A DNA stretch of 64,000 nt. It comes from Usitatibacter palustris (lineage in GTDB: Bacteria > Pseudomonadota > Gammaproteobacteria > Burkholderiales > Usitatibacteraceae). Made by a program: the position numbers and the translations under genes. How positions within the stretch are numbered: the stretch's first letter is position 1; each line of letters opens with the position of its first letter. The stretch is from assembly GCF_013003985.1 (NCBI RefSeq), contig NZ_CP053073.1:868001-932000 (forward strand), read 5' to 3'. The notes beneath the pieces are model-generated. The model ran no database searches. It had not been told where the DNA came from and was given only the letters and a program-made list of their open reading frames with translations. This document shows positions 1 through 8,903 of this stretch, piece after piece.

Positions 1-130
1 CGGGTCGCGAACCCGCGTGGCCCGCGTGCTCGTGGCTCTCGTCGCGCAGCGCGATCTCGATCGGCTGCAGCGTCGCGAGCCGCTCGCGAATCGCGTGCTC
101 GATATCCGTGGCGAGCGCGGCCGGGGCCAT
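1..130 (-). CDS. BolA-family protein, N-terminal part (runs off the window)
   Basis: Only the first 43 codons lie in the window, read from an ATG at 130 to the left edge. The translation contains IEIALRDESHEHAGHAG, the typical first strand and loop of BolA proteins, which work with monothiol glutaredoxins in iron-sulfur handling or stress-related morphology control. It starts two bases after the yciB stop codon, so the two genes are probably one transcript. Whether it is BolA or an IbaG-like paralogue cannot be decided without the rest. Confidence 0.8.
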   Translation of the reverse strand, partial: MAPAALATDIEHAIRERLATLQPIEIALRDESHEHAGHAGSRP

Positions 131-132
131 GT

Positions 133-693
133 TCAACCCTTCGCCTTGCCGGCCGCGGCTTCATCTTCATCGGGCAGGTACTTCGAGACCCACAGCGCCT
201 GCGCCACGACGAAGAGGAACATCAATCCCATTCCGCCGAACAGCTTGAAGTTGACCCAGGTATCGGTCGGGTAGTTGTAGGCGACCCACAGGTTCAGCAC
301 GGCCTGGAACAGGAAGAAGACGCCCCAGGCCACGCAGAGCTTGACCCACACGGCCTCGGGAAGTTCGAGGCCGCCTTCGGCCAGCACGGCCTTGATCAGG
401 TTCTTGCCGAACGCCAGCGAGCCGATCAACGCGATGCCGGTGACGCCATAAAGGACGGTGGGCTTCCACTTGATGAAGGTCTCGTCGCGCAGCAGGAGTG
501 TGGCGCCGCCGAAGATCACGATGATCCCCAGGCTCGTCCATTGCATCGTCGAAACCTTCTTCCCCCGGAATTTCACCCACGCGATCTGCACGACCGTGGT
601 GGCGATGGCTACCGCCGTTGCCTCGTAGATGCCGGCAACCTTGAAGGCCACGAAGAACAGGATGACCGGGAGGAGGTCGAAGAGGAATTTCAC
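133..693 (-). CDS. yciB: YciB/IspZ inner-membrane septation protein A
   Basis: A 186-residue, very hydrophobic protein with about five membrane segments, starting MKFLFDLLPVILFF, the usual YciB N-terminus. It contains the family motifs KWKPTVLYG and FKLFGGMGLMFLF. In other proteobacteria YciB is an inner-membrane protein linked to the elongation and division machinery and envelope integrity. Its length fits the family (about 180). The C-terminus ends in a short acidic and lysine tail. It lies just upstream of the BolA-family gene on the same strand. Confidence 0.93.
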   Translation of the reverse strand: MKFLFDLLPVILFFVAFKVAGIYEATAVAIATTVVQIAWVKFRGKKVSTMQWTSLGIIVIFGGATLLLRDETFIKWKPTVLYGVTGIALIGSLAFGKNLIKAVLAEGGLELPEAVWVKLCVAWGVFFLFQAVLNLWVAYNYPTDTWVNFKLFGGMGLMFLFVVAQALWVSKYLPDEDEAAAGKAKG

Positions 694-731
694 AAAAGCC
701 CGAATGAAATCAATCGGTAATTATCGCTGAT

Positions 732-1367
732 TCAGCGATCGACTGTCCATTTGAGGTGCCGCCGCTCGATTTGTTCACGGACCTGGGGGGCGATTCCCGG
801 CGCGAGGGCGAGGGCCATGGCCTCGGCGTAGAAACCGGCGCGCTCGTCCGGGAGGGCGCGTTCGAGCGCATCGAAGGCGAATCCCATCAGCGCCTCGTTC
901 TCCGACCGGATCGCGGTGATGGCGAAGTTGAGGTGCAGGATCCGCCAGGCCCGTTCGGGGTCGGAGCGCTCGAGGTCGGCGGCCAGCTTCGGGGCCACGT
1001 GGGCGATCACGGCCTGCATGAGGCCGAAGGCCGCGGAGAGCTCGCTTGCGGTCACGGCCGCATTCGACTTGTAGGCGAGCGCGTTGGCCACACGTTCTAT
1101 GGGAGGCAGGCCCACTTCATGGCGAATCGCCCAGAGGGCCACGCCTACGACCAGGTCGGCGGCTTCCCCCTCGTCGCTGCCGGCCTCGGAAATCACTGCT
1201 GCAACAAGGTCTTCGGCGTCCTCGACCGGTAACGGAGACAGGCCGCCGAACTGTCGGTCGAGCGTCTCGAGCATCTTCACTTTCGGAGCCAGGAGGGCAA
1301 AGCGCGCCACGAGTTCGCGCGTTGCGACCTGGCCATCATCTCCAAACGGGATCGGCTGGGGGCTCAT
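732..1367 (-). CDS. hypothetical protein, 211 aa
   Basis: I do not recognise the family. The product is mostly helical and acidic in composition, with no signal peptide or membrane segment, and ends in a basic RRHLKWTVDR. Codon use matches neighbouring genes and the frame is clean, so it is probably real. It is divergent from the PHP phosphatase gene with only 30 bases between start codons, and the AT-rich GAATTATATC lies there. It could also belong with yciB/bolA, being 38 bases upstream of yciB on the same strand. Confidence 0.7.
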   Translation of the reverse strand: MSPQPIPFGDDGQVATRELVARFALLAPKVKMLETLDRQFGGLSPLPVEDAEDLVAAVISEAGSDEGEAADLVVGVALWAIRHEVGLPPIERVANALAYKSNAAVTASELSAAFGLMQAVIAHVAPKLAADLERSDPERAWRILHLNFAITAIRSENEALMGFAFDALERALPDERAGFYAEAMALALAPGIAPQVREQIERRHLKWTVDR

Positions 1368-1377
1368 GGGCGAAAAT

Positions 1378-1387
1378 GATATAATTC
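1378..1387. promoter_or_regulatory. shared AT-rich -10 region between divergent genes
   Basis: The palindrome GATATAATTC gives TATAAT on the plus strand (1380-1385), about 12 bases before the ATG at 1398, and TATATC on the minus strand, about 10 bases before the ATG at 1367. No good -35 box is visible on either side. The positions imply very short 5' leaders. This rests on consensus matching only. Confidence 0.4.
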
Positions 1388-1397
1388 ATTCGGTTAC

Positions 1398-2234
1398 ATG
1401 AAAAACTTTGACTTGCATAATCATTCGACACGATCGGATGGTTTGCTGTCCCCCACGCAACTGATGGAGCTCGCGGCGCGCACCGGCGTGGACGCGATCG
1501 CCCTCACGGATCACGATACGACCGATGGACTCGTGGAAGCGCACGAGGCGGCCCGCCGCCTGGGCGTGACCCTCATCGACGGCGTGGAGATTTCCGTGAG
1601 CTGGGGCCCGACGACGATCCACGTCGTGGGACTCCGGATCGATCCGAAGGCACCGGAGCTGGTGGCGGGACTCGATTCGATTCGCGCCGGCCGCATCGAA
1701 CGCGCGAAGAAGATCGCGGAGGCACTCGAGCAATGCGGAGTGCCCGGCACGCTGGAGGGAGCGCTGGCCCTCGCGCAGAACGATGCAATGATCGGCCGCA
1801 CGCACTTTGCGCGGCACCTTGCGGAACGCGGAGCTGTGAAGGACATCCAGGCCGCGTTCGACAAATACCTGGCGAAGGGCAAGCGAGCCTTCGTGCCGCA
1901 CCAGTGGGCGAAGCACGAGGATGCGGTGAAATGGATTCGAGCGGCCGGGGGAGTCGCCGTGCTGGCGCACCCGGGACGCTATGACCTGAAGCCGTCGTTC
2001 CGGCACGCATTGCTGGAGGAATTCCGGAGCTTCGGTGGCGAAGCGATCGAGGTGGTGACGGGAAGTCACCGGCCGGAGGAATACGCCACATGGCGCCGCA
2101 TTGCGGAGGAATATGGATTCCTCGCATCGCGGGGGGCCGATTACCACGGGCCGGGCGAAAGCCCGTACGAGCCGGGAAGCCTGCCGCCGCTTCCTGCGAC
2201 GCTCACGCCCGTATGGTCCAAGTGGGCGCATTAG
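1398..2234 (+). CDS. rnm: PHP-domain 3',5'-nucleoside bisphosphate phosphatase / RNase AM-like
   Basis: A 278-residue PHP protein. The metal-binding motifs are in order: HNH at residues 7-9 (DLHNHSTRSDG), LTDHDTTDG near 37-45, VLAHPGRYDL and a final ADYHGPG. This is the YciV/TrpH family, which hydrolyses 3',5'-bisphosphonucleotides and trims 5' ends of rRNA. In E. coli rnm lies beside yciO and rluB; here yciO follows at once and rluB closes the operon. No Shine-Dalgarno sequence is visible before the ATG, and the leader looks only a few bases long. Confidence 0.9.
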   Translation: MKNFDLHNHSTRSDGLLSPTQLMELAARTGVDAIALTDHDTTDGLVEAHEAARRLGVTLIDGVEISVSWGPTTIHVVGLRIDPKAPELVAGLDSIRAGRIERAKKIAEALEQCGVPGTLEGALALAQNDAMIGRTHFARHLAERGAVKDIQAAFDKYLAKGKRAFVPHQWAKHEDAVKWIRAAGGVAVLAHPGRYDLKPSFRHALLEEFRSFGGEAIEVVTGSHRPEEYATWRRIAEEYGFLASRGADYHGPGESPYEPGSLPPLPATLTPVWSKWAH

Positions 2235-2288
2235 CCGCCCGTTAGACAGGGGCCCAGGTGCGCTCGCGCGCACGGCCTACAAGGGGAG

Positions 2289-2927
2289 ATGGCGCAGTTC
2301 TTTTCTGTGCACCCGGACAACCCGCAACCTCGGTTGATCCGGGCGGCGGTCGCAATCGTCCGGGAAGGCGGCGTGATCGCCTACCCGACGGACTCCTGCT
2401 ATGCGCTCGGTTGCCACATCGGCGACAAGCAGGCGATGGAGCGGATCCGAGCCATCCGCAACGTAGACGAAAGGCATCACCTCACGCTGGTGTGCCGGGA
2501 CATATCCCAGATCGGGCAATTCGCGAAGGTGGACAACATTCAGTACCGCCTCATCAAGGCCAATACGCCGGGCAGCTACACGTTCATCCTGCGCGCCTCG
2601 CGCGAGGTGCCGCGCCGCCTGCTGCACCCGCGCCATACGATCGGCGTTCGCATCCCGCATCACGCGGTGGTGACGTCGCTGCTCGAGGAGCTCGGTGAGC
2701 CCTTGTTGTCGTCCACGCTGATCCTTCCCGAACACGGCATCGCGCTCAATGACGCGGAAGAGATCCGCCGCCATCTCGAGCACAAGGTGGACGCGATCAT
2801 CGACGCGGGTCCGTGCGGCCTCAACGTCACCACGGTGATCGACCTCTCGGGCGACGCGCCGGCCCTGGTTCGCGAAGGCAAGGGCGACATCCGTCCTTTC
2901 GGATTCGGGAAGGCGGCGCTGCACTGA
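2289..2927 (+). CDS. YciO-type Sua5/YrdC-family protein
   Basis: A 212-residue YrdC-fold protein (FSVHPDNPQPRLIRAA, GGVIAYPTDSCYALGC, NTPGSYTFIL, TIGVRIPHH). The family includes threonylcarbamoyl-AMP synthases of the t6A tRNA pathway. The N-terminus and the lack of a C-terminal Sua5 domain place it in the YciO subgroup, whose role is less certain than TsaC. GGGGAG lies 5 bases before the ATG. Its stop overlaps the start of the next gene (TGATG), so translation is probably coupled. Confidence 0.9.
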   Translation: MAQFFSVHPDNPQPRLIRAAVAIVREGGVIAYPTDSCYALGCHIGDKQAMERIRAIRNVDERHHLTLVCRDISQIGQFAKVDNIQYRLIKANTPGSYTFILRASREVPRRLLHPRHTIGVRIPHHAVVTSLLEELGEPLLSSTLILPEHGIALNDAEEIRRHLEHKVDAIIDAGPCGLNVTTVIDLSGDAPALVREGKGDIRPFGFGKAALH

Positions 2928-3577
2928 TGGACATCTACAACTTCCTCACCGTGGTCTCGGTATACGCGATCCCCGTGATCCTTGCGATCACGCTGCACGA
3001 AGCCTCGCACGGCTACGTAGCGCGCCACTTCGGCGACACCACTGCCTACATGATGGGCCGGGTCACGCTCAACCCGCTCAAGCACATCGATTGGCTGGGC
3101 ACGGTGGCGCTTCCGTTGCTCACGTTGTTTCTCTCGGGATTCATGTTCGGCTGGGCGAAGCCCGTGCCGGTGAACGAGCGGAACCTGCGATCGCCCAAGC
3201 GCGACATGATGTGGGTCGCGGCGGCCGGTCCCGGTGCGAACGTCGTCATGGCAGTCGGCTGGGCCATCGTGATGAAGGTATTGCTGGAGTTGCCCGCAAA
3301 CGGCGTCAGCACGTTCTGGGTCGCTGTATCCGAGGCCGGGATTGTGGTGAATGTCGTGTTCGCGATCCTCAATCTCTTTCCCCTGCTGCCACTCGACGGC
3401 GGACGCATCGTCGCGAGCCTGCTCCCCGATCCGCTCTCGTATCGCTATGCGCGCCTCGAGCCGTACGGGATATTCGTCCTGCTCGCGCTGGTCGCGACCG
3501 GGGCACTGAGCTTCATCCTCAATCCCCTGGTACGCGGGGCGCTCAACCAGATCAACAAGGTGATGGGTCTTCGCTGA
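2927..3577 (+). CDS. site-2 protease family (M50) membrane protein
   Basis: A 216-residue polytopic protein. HEASH at residues 24-28 is the zinc-binding HExxH of M50 proteases, and NLFPLLPLDGGR supplies the conserved NPxPxLDGG-like third ligand. It has no PDZ domain, unlike RseP at 49.9 kb, so it is the short Rip3/FtsH-neighbour type of unknown substrate. It overlaps yciO at its start and trpS at its end (both TGATG), so it is translated in the middle of this operon. Confidence 0.9.
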   Translation: MDIYNFLTVVSVYAIPVILAITLHEASHGYVARHFGDTTAYMMGRVTLNPLKHIDWLGTVALPLLTLFLSGFMFGWAKPVPVNERNLRSPKRDMMWVAAAGPGANVVMAVGWAIVMKVLLELPANGVSTFWVAVSEAGIVVNVVFAILNLFPLLPLDGGRIVASLLPDPLSYRYARLEPYGIFVLLALVATGALSFILNPLVRGALNQINKVMGLR

Positions 3578-4785
3578 TGTTCCAGGATCGCGTACTTTCC
3601 GGCATGCGCCCCACGGGCGCGATGCACCTCGGCCACTACCACGGCGCCCTCAAGAACTGGGTGAAGCTGCAGAACGAGCACCCGTGCCTGTTCTTCGCGG
3701 CCGACTGGCATGCGCTCACCACGCACTACGAGACGCCCGAGGTGATCGAAGAGACGGTGTGGGAGATGTTCGTCGACTGGCTCTGCGTCGGCATCGATCC
3801 GTCCAAGTCCACGCTTTTCGTGCAGTCGAAGGTGCCGCAGCACGCGGAGCTCACGCTGCTGCTGTCATTCTTCCAGCCGCTCTCATGGCTCGAGCGCGTG
3901 CCGACGTACAAGGACCAGATCGAGAAACTCGGCGAGCGCGGCAGGGACCTCACGACCTACGGCTTCCTCGGCTATCCGCTCATGCAGGCGGCCGACATCC
4001 TCATCTATCGCGCCACCCAGGTTCCGGTGGGCGAGGACCAGGTGTCGCACATCGAGCTCACGCGCGAGATCGCGCGGCGCTTCAACCACCTCTTCGGCAA
4101 GGAGAAGGGTTTCGAGGAGAAGGCCGAAGCCGCGGTGAAGAAGATGGGCCCGAAGAAGGCCAAGCTCTATCGCGAGCTGCGCACGAAATTCCAGCAGGCG
4201 GGCGATGAAGCGGCGTTGGCGAGTGCGCGCACGCTCGTGGGCGATGTCCAGAACCTCACGCTCGGCGACAAGGAGCGGCTCTACGGTTACCTCGAAGGCG
4301 GCGGCCGCGTGATCCTCGTCGAACCGGAGGCCATCCTCACGGAAACGCCGAAGTTGCTGGGGCTCGACGGCGAGAAGATGTCGAAGAGCTACGGCAACAC
4401 GATCATGCTTCGCGAGAAGCCCGAGGACGTCACGAAGAAGATCCGCACGATGCCCACGGATCCCGCGCGTGTGCGCCGCACCGACCCGGGCGATCCGGAG
4501 AAGTGCCCCGTGTGGAACCTGCACCAGGTTTACTCCGACCAGCGCACGAAGGATTGGGTCGTGAAGGGCTGCAAGAGTGCCAGCATCGGGTGCCTGGACT
4601 GCAAGCAGCCGGTGATCGACGCGATCAACGCGGAGTTGAAACCCATTCGCGAGCGCGCCGCGCAGTACGAGGAAGATCCGACGCTCGTCCGCAACATCGT
4701 GCAGGACGGATGCGAGAAAGCCTCCGACCTCGCCGACGAAACCATGCGCGACGTTCGCGAAGCCATGGGTCTCAACTACGCATGA
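3577..4785 (+). CDS. trpS: tryptophanyl-tRNA synthetase
   Basis: A 402-residue class I aminoacyl-tRNA synthetase that charges tRNA-Trp in the cytoplasm. The HIGH motif is HLGH at 17-20 and KMSKS is at 267-271. At 402 residues it is longer than the E. coli type (about 334); the extra length is a charged insertion at roughly 172-236 plus a cysteine-containing stretch after 310 (CPVW, GCKSASIGCLDC). Such long forms are usual in betaproteobacteria as far as I know. It overlaps the protease gene by one base and the next gene by ATGA. Confidence 0.96.
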   Translation: MFQDRVLSGMRPTGAMHLGHYHGALKNWVKLQNEHPCLFFAADWHALTTHYETPEVIEETVWEMFVDWLCVGIDPSKSTLFVQSKVPQHAELTLLLSFFQPLSWLERVPTYKDQIEKLGERGRDLTTYGFLGYPLMQAADILIYRATQVPVGEDQVSHIELTREIARRFNHLFGKEKGFEEKAEAAVKKMGPKKAKLYRELRTKFQQAGDEAALASARTLVGDVQNLTLGDKERLYGYLEGGGRVILVEPEAILTETPKLLGLDGEKMSKSYGNTIMLREKPEDVTKKIRTMPTDPARVRRTDPGDPEKCPVWNLHQVYSDQRTKDWVVKGCKSASIGCLDCKQPVIDAINAELKPIRERAAQYEEDPTLVRNIVQDGCEKASDLADETMRDVREAMGLNYA

Positions 4786-4793
4786 GGATCTCC

Positions 4794-5657
4794 ATGAGAA
4801 CCGCCATTGCCCTGATGCTTGCCGCGTTCTCGTTGCCGCTCGCGGCGGCCACGCCGATCCCGCCGGGCAAGTGGAGCTTCGTGTGGAAGGATGCGAAGGG
4901 ACAACCCGACCGTCCGATCCGCGTCTACACCTATCGCCCGCGTGCCTGCGACACGACGTGTCCCATCCAGATCGTGCTGCACGGCATGTCGCGCAACGCT
5001 TCGAAGTATCGCGACGACTGGGAGCTGATCGCCGATCGCTACAAGATCCTGATCGTGGCGCCCGAGTTCTCGACGCAGTACTGGCCCAAGGCCGCGAAGT
5101 ACAACCTGGGCGACGTCGCCGAGCAGACGAATCCCGAGAAGTGGACGTTCTCCGCGATCGAGCATCTCTTCGACGAGGTGCGCGACGGCCAGAAGGACTA
5201 CCGCATCTTCGGCCACTCCGCGGGCGGGCAATTCGTGCAGCGCATGGTGCTCTTCCGTCCCGACGCGCGGATCTCCGTCGCGATGGCCGGCAACCCGGGC
5301 TGGTACACGATGCCCGAGTGGCGCGCGGACAAGACCGAGGCGCGCTTTCCCTATGCCGCGGCCGGCAATCCCGCGATCACCGAGGCCAAGGTGCGCCAGG
5401 CGCTCGCGAAGCGCGTCATCCTGTTCCTCGGCGAGAACGACACCGATCCGGATGACGAGAACCTCAACAATTCGGACGGTGCCAAGAAGCAGGGTGCGAA
5501 TCGCTACGATCGCGGCGAGAATTTCTTCAAGGCAGCGACGACGCTGGCCGGCGAGCTCGGCGTGAAGTTCGCCTGGGAGCTGGTCGAAGTGCCTGCCACT
5601 GCGCATGACGGCGCCGCGATGTCGAAGGCCGCCGCCGAAACGGTGTACGGAAAATGA
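4794..5657 (+). CDS. exported alpha/beta hydrolase, esterase/depolymerase-like
   Basis: About 287 residues with a signal peptide (MRTAIALMLAAFSLPLAAA). IVLHGMSRNASKYRDDW is the oxyanion region, FGHSAGGQF the nucleophile elbow (GHSAG) and PATAHDG the likely catalytic His. It resembles PHB-depolymerase/feruloyl-esterase-like secreted hydrolases; the substrate is unknown. An upstream ATG at 4782 overlaps the trpS stop, but GAGGA at 4784-4788 is well spaced for 4794, so I chose the latter. It is an odd guest between trpS and scpA. Confidence 0.82.
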   Translation: MRTAIALMLAAFSLPLAAATPIPPGKWSFVWKDAKGQPDRPIRVYTYRPRACDTTCPIQIVLHGMSRNASKYRDDWELIADRYKILIVAPEFSTQYWPKAAKYNLGDVAEQTNPEKWTFSAIEHLFDEVRDGQKDYRIFGHSAGGQFVQRMVLFRPDARISVAMAGNPGWYTMPEWRADKTEARFPYAAAGNPAITEAKVRQALAKRVILFLGENDTDPDDENLNNSDGAKKQGANRYDRGENFFKAATTLAGELGVKFAWELVEVPATAHDGAAMSKAAAETVYGK

Positions 5658-6508
5658 CGATCCACCAGGCCGCCAACGATTCGGTCGAGCTCGACCAGCC
5701 CACGCTCGATCTGGTGATGCCGGTCGCGCGAATCCGCGGCGAGCCGCTCGCGGAGATGCCTTCCGATCTCTACATCCCGCCCGAAGCGCTCTCGGTCTTC
5801 CTCGAGGCGTTCGAAGGCCCGCTCGACCTCCTGCTCTACCTCATCCGCAAGCATTCGCTCGACATCCTCGACATCCCGATGGCCGATCTCACGCGCCAGT
5901 ACATGGCGTACGTGGAGATGATGCGCGCGGGCCAGCTCGAGCTCGCCGCTGAATACCTGCTGATGGCCGCACTGCTGATCGAGATCAAGTCGCGCATGCT
6001 GCTGCCGCGCCCGAAGCGCGAGAACGAAGTCGAGCCCGAGGATCCGCGTGCCGAGCTCGTGCGTCGCCTGCTCGAGTACGAACGCATGAAGAAGGCCGCC
6101 GCGGACATCGGCGAGCTGCCGGTGGCCGGCCGCGACTTCTCACTCGTCGAGGTCTACATCGACCAGACGGTGGCGCTGCAACTGCCCAACGTCGCGGTCG
6201 CGGATCTCTCGGAGGCGTGGCGCGCGATCCTCGCCCGCGCGAAGATGATCCGCCACCACAAGATCACGCGCGAGCAGCTCTCCGTTCGCGCGCACATGAG
6301 CCGGATGCTGCGCGTGCTGCAGACCGGCACCTTCACCGAGTTCTCGCATCTCTTCGAGCCCGAGCAGGGCGTGCCGGTGCTCGTCGTGAGCTTCCTCGCA
6401 CTCCTGGAGCTTGCGCGCGAGAGCCTGGTCGAGATCACGCAGCAAAGCCCCTTCGATCCCATCTACGTGAAGCTCAAGAGCGAGCGCACGCCCCTCACCA
6501 TCACCTGA
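5654..6508 (+). CDS. scpA: segregation and condensation protein ScpA (kleisin)
   Basis: A 284-residue ScpA. The N-terminal SMC-binding region includes FEGPLDLLLYLIRKHSLDI, followed by LAAEYLLMAALLIEIKSRMLLP, both hallmarks of the family; the C-terminal winged helix carries VVSFLALLELARE. It bridges the heads of SMC, whose gene lies at 29.4 kb, and binds ScpB. It overlaps the hydrolase stop by ATGA. There is an N-terminal extension of about 45 residues before the conserved start. Confidence 0.95.
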   Translation: MTIHQAANDSVELDQPTLDLVMPVARIRGEPLAEMPSDLYIPPEALSVFLEAFEGPLDLLLYLIRKHSLDILDIPMADLTRQYMAYVEMMRAGQLELAAEYLLMAALLIEIKSRMLLPRPKRENEVEPEDPRAELVRRLLEYERMKKAAADIGELPVAGRDFSLVEVYIDQTVALQLPNVAVADLSEAWRAILARAKMIRHHKITREQLSVRAHMSRMLRVLQTGTFTEFSHLFEPEQGVPVLVVSFLALLELARESLVEITQQSPFDPIYVKLKSERTPLTIT

Positions 6509-6516
6509 AGACGGAC

Positions 6517-7197
6517 ATGAACGACCTCGTCCCCGAAAATCCCGACGCCGCTCCGCCTCCCGAGAGCACCGTCGACCTCGTGCACGTGAAGCGCGTGCTC
6601 GAAGCCGCCCTGCTTTCCGCGGGCGAACCCCTCAACGTCCAGCAGTTGAAGCGCCTCTTCGGAGGCGAAGTCGACTCCGAGAACATCCGCAAGGTGCTCG
6701 ACGAGCTGAAGGACGAGTGGGCCGATCGCTCGATCGAGCTCACGAGCGTGTCCTCCGGCTGGCGCTTCCGCGTGAAGCCCGAGTTCCAGCCCTTCATCGA
6801 CCGCATCTCGGGCGACAAGGCGCCGCGTTATTCGCGCGCCGTGCTCGAGACGCTCGCGATCATCGCCTACCGCCAGCCCGCCACGCGCGGGGACATCGAG
6901 GATGTCCGTGGCGTGGCGGTGTCGCCCCCCACGCTGAACGCCCTGGTGGAACGCGGCTGGATCGACATCGTCGGCCACCGCGAGACGCCGGGTCGCCCCG
7001 CGCTCTTCGCCACCACGAAGAAGTTCCTCGATGACCTGAACCTTCGCTCGCTCGACGAGCTGCCGGCCCTGGACGAGCTCCAGTCGGCGCTCGAATCGGT
7101 CGCTCCCGCGATCGACGCGAGTCCCACCCCCACGGGCACACAGGTTTCACTGCTGCCCGACGACACGACGACGGAGCCCGAACACCATGCGGGATAG
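6517..7197 (+). CDS. scpB: segregation and condensation protein ScpB
   Basis: A 226-residue ScpB with two winged-helix domains. The motifs VLEAALLSAGEPLNVQQL, SGWRFRVKPEF and LETLAIIAYRQPATRGDIE are typical. It dimerises on ScpA and regulates the SMC condensin. The tail after about residue 185 is Pro/Thr-rich and probably disordered. It starts 8 bases after scpA and overlaps rluB by 11 bases. Confidence 0.95.
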   Translation: MNDLVPENPDAAPPPESTVDLVHVKRVLEAALLSAGEPLNVQQLKRLFGGEVDSENIRKVLDELKDEWADRSIELTSVSSGWRFRVKPEFQPFIDRISGDKAPRYSRAVLETLAIIAYRQPATRGDIEDVRGVAVSPPTLNALVERGWIDIVGHRETPGRPALFATTKKFLDDLNLRSLDELPALDELQSALESVAPAIDASPTPTGTQVSLLPDDTTTEPEHHAG

Positions 7198-8902
7198 ATC
7201 CAATTCCAACCAGAACCTCCAGTGGCCCGGCGGCATCGTGCCCGAATGGGCCAAGGGCTCGAACAACCCGAACAATCGCCGCCGCAACAAGCAACGCGGC
7301 AAGGGCGGTAATCGCGGCGGTGGTGGCGGCGGCGGTGGCGGCCAGGGCGGCGGCAAGCGTGAACGCCTGCAGAAAGTCATGGCGCAATCGGGCCACGGCT
7401 CGCGTCGCAACATCGAGATCCTGATCGCGCAGGGCCACATCACCATCAACGGCCAGGTCGCGAAGTTGGGCGACCTCGTGGGCCCCGGCGACAAGGTGAA
7501 GCTCGACAGCCACGCGATCACGCTGCGCTTCGGCGAAACGCTTCCGCAGGTGCTCCTCTATCACAAGCCCGAAGGCGAGATCGTCACGCGCGACGACCCG
7601 CAGGGCCGCGCCACGGTCTTCGAAAAACTGCCGCGCGTGCAGGGCGGTCGCTGGGTGTCGGTCGGAAGGCTGGACCTCAACACCGGCGGCCTGCTCATCT
7701 TCACGACCGACGGCGAGCTCGCCAACCGGCTCATGCATCCGCGCTTCGAAGTCGAGCGCGAGTACGCGGTGCGGCTGCTGGGCGAGATGACCGACGAATG
7801 CCGCGAGAAGCTGCTCGCGGGCATCGACATCGAGGGCGACCTCTGCAAGTTCGAATCGGTCGAGGACCGCGGCGGCGACGGCGCCAACAAGTGGTACCAC
7901 GTCGTCATCAAGGAAGGCCGCAACCGCGAAGTGCGCAAGATGTGCGAAGCCGTGGGCCTCACGGTGAGCCGCCTGCTGCGCGTGCGTTACGGTCCCGTTC
8001 ACATGCCCGCGTTCCTGAAGCGCGGGATGATGCGCCCGCTCGAGGAGCAGGAAGTCGAAACGCTGCTCGCGTTCGCCGGCATGAACAACGCCGCGGAGTC
8101 CGAAGCGGGTGAGACGCAGGAAGACGACGAGGAGGACAAGTTCATCCCGCGCGCGATCGAAGTCGAAGCCGATCTCGATCCCGAGGATCCGCCGCAGCCG
8201 ATCGATCCGCGCCAGGCGCAGCCGCACCAGCATCACGGCAATCACCAGCAGCAGCCGCGCAACCCGAACCAGCCGCCACGCAATCGCGGACAGGGTGGCC
8301 AGGGCGGCCAAGGCGGCGGCCAGGGCGAAGCCGGCAATCGCCAGGGCAAGGGCGGCGGCAAGCGCGGCAAGCATCGCAACAAGCCGCACGGACAGGGCGG
8401 GCAACCGGGCCCGCAGGGACAGGGACGCCAGGGCCAGCCCCGCGGCCAGCAGGGTCAGCAGAATCGCCCGCGCCACCAGGCTCCGCAGGTCCAGGCTCCG
8501 GAGATCGAACCCGGCAACCGGGCCGAGCCGGCGCCGCCCCCGCCGGTGGAGACGCCTCCCACCATCCTCAGGGCCGATCCGGGCCAATACATCGACAACG
8601 GCTTCGATTCGGGCAGCCAGAAGCTTCGCGGCGACGATCGCGGCAACCGGTCTCCGCAAGGCGGCCAGGGTCAAGGCCACGGCCGGGGCCAGGGTCAGGG
8701 CCAGCAGCCGGGCAATCCGGGCCAGAAGAAGCGCGGTCCGCGCGGCAAGCAGCGCCACCGCGGCGCGCGCGGCGGCGACGAGCAACCGCGCTACATCCCG
8801 CCCAAGGGCGATGAGCAGCCGCGCTACGTGGAACCGGCGAAGAAGGAAAACGATCGAGGCGACGAGCAGCCGCTCACCAACGAGAACCGCCGCGTCTGGT
8901 AG
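7187..8902 (+). CDS. rluB: 23S rRNA pseudouridine synthase RluB with long disordered tail
   Basis: 571 residues. An Arg/Gly N-terminus (30-56, including an unbroken run of nine Gly) precedes an S4 RNA-binding domain (about 57-105) and an RsuA/RluB catalytic domain with GRLDLNTGGLLIF, catalytic Asp163. The core ends near residue 298. The remaining ~270 residues are Gly/Gln/Asn/Pro/Arg-rich low complexity with repeated GQ/GGQ steps and the motif DEQPRY repeated near the end. RluB modifies U2605 of 23S rRNA. Long tails occur in betaproteobacterial RluB, but this one is nearly half the protein. It is the last gene of the operon. Confidence 0.93.
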   Translation: MRDRSNSNQNLQWPGGIVPEWAKGSNNPNNRRRNKQRGKGGNRGGGGGGGGGQGGGKRERLQKVMAQSGHGSRRNIEILIAQGHITINGQVAKLGDLVGPGDKVKLDSHAITLRFGETLPQVLLYHKPEGEIVTRDDPQGRATVFEKLPRVQGGRWVSVGRLDLNTGGLLIFTTDGELANRLMHPRFEVEREYAVRLLGEMTDECREKLLAGIDIEGDLCKFESVEDRGGDGANKWYHVVIKEGRNREVRKMCEAVGLTVSRLLRVRYGPVHMPAFLKRGMMRPLEEQEVETLLAFAGMNNAAESEAGETQEDDEEDKFIPRAIEVEADLDPEDPPQPIDPRQAQPHQHHGNHQQQPRNPNQPPRNRGQGGQGGQGGGQGEAGNRQGKGGGKRGKHRNKPHGQGGQPGPQGQGRQGQPRGQQGQQNRPRHQAPQVQAPEIEPGNRAEPAPPPPVETPPTILRADPGQYIDNGFDSGSQKLRGDDRGNRSPQGGQGQGHGRGQGQGQQPGNPGQKKRGPRGKQRHRGARGGDEQPRYIPPKGDEQPRYVEPAKKENDRGDEQPLTNENRRVW

Positions 8903-8903
8903 G

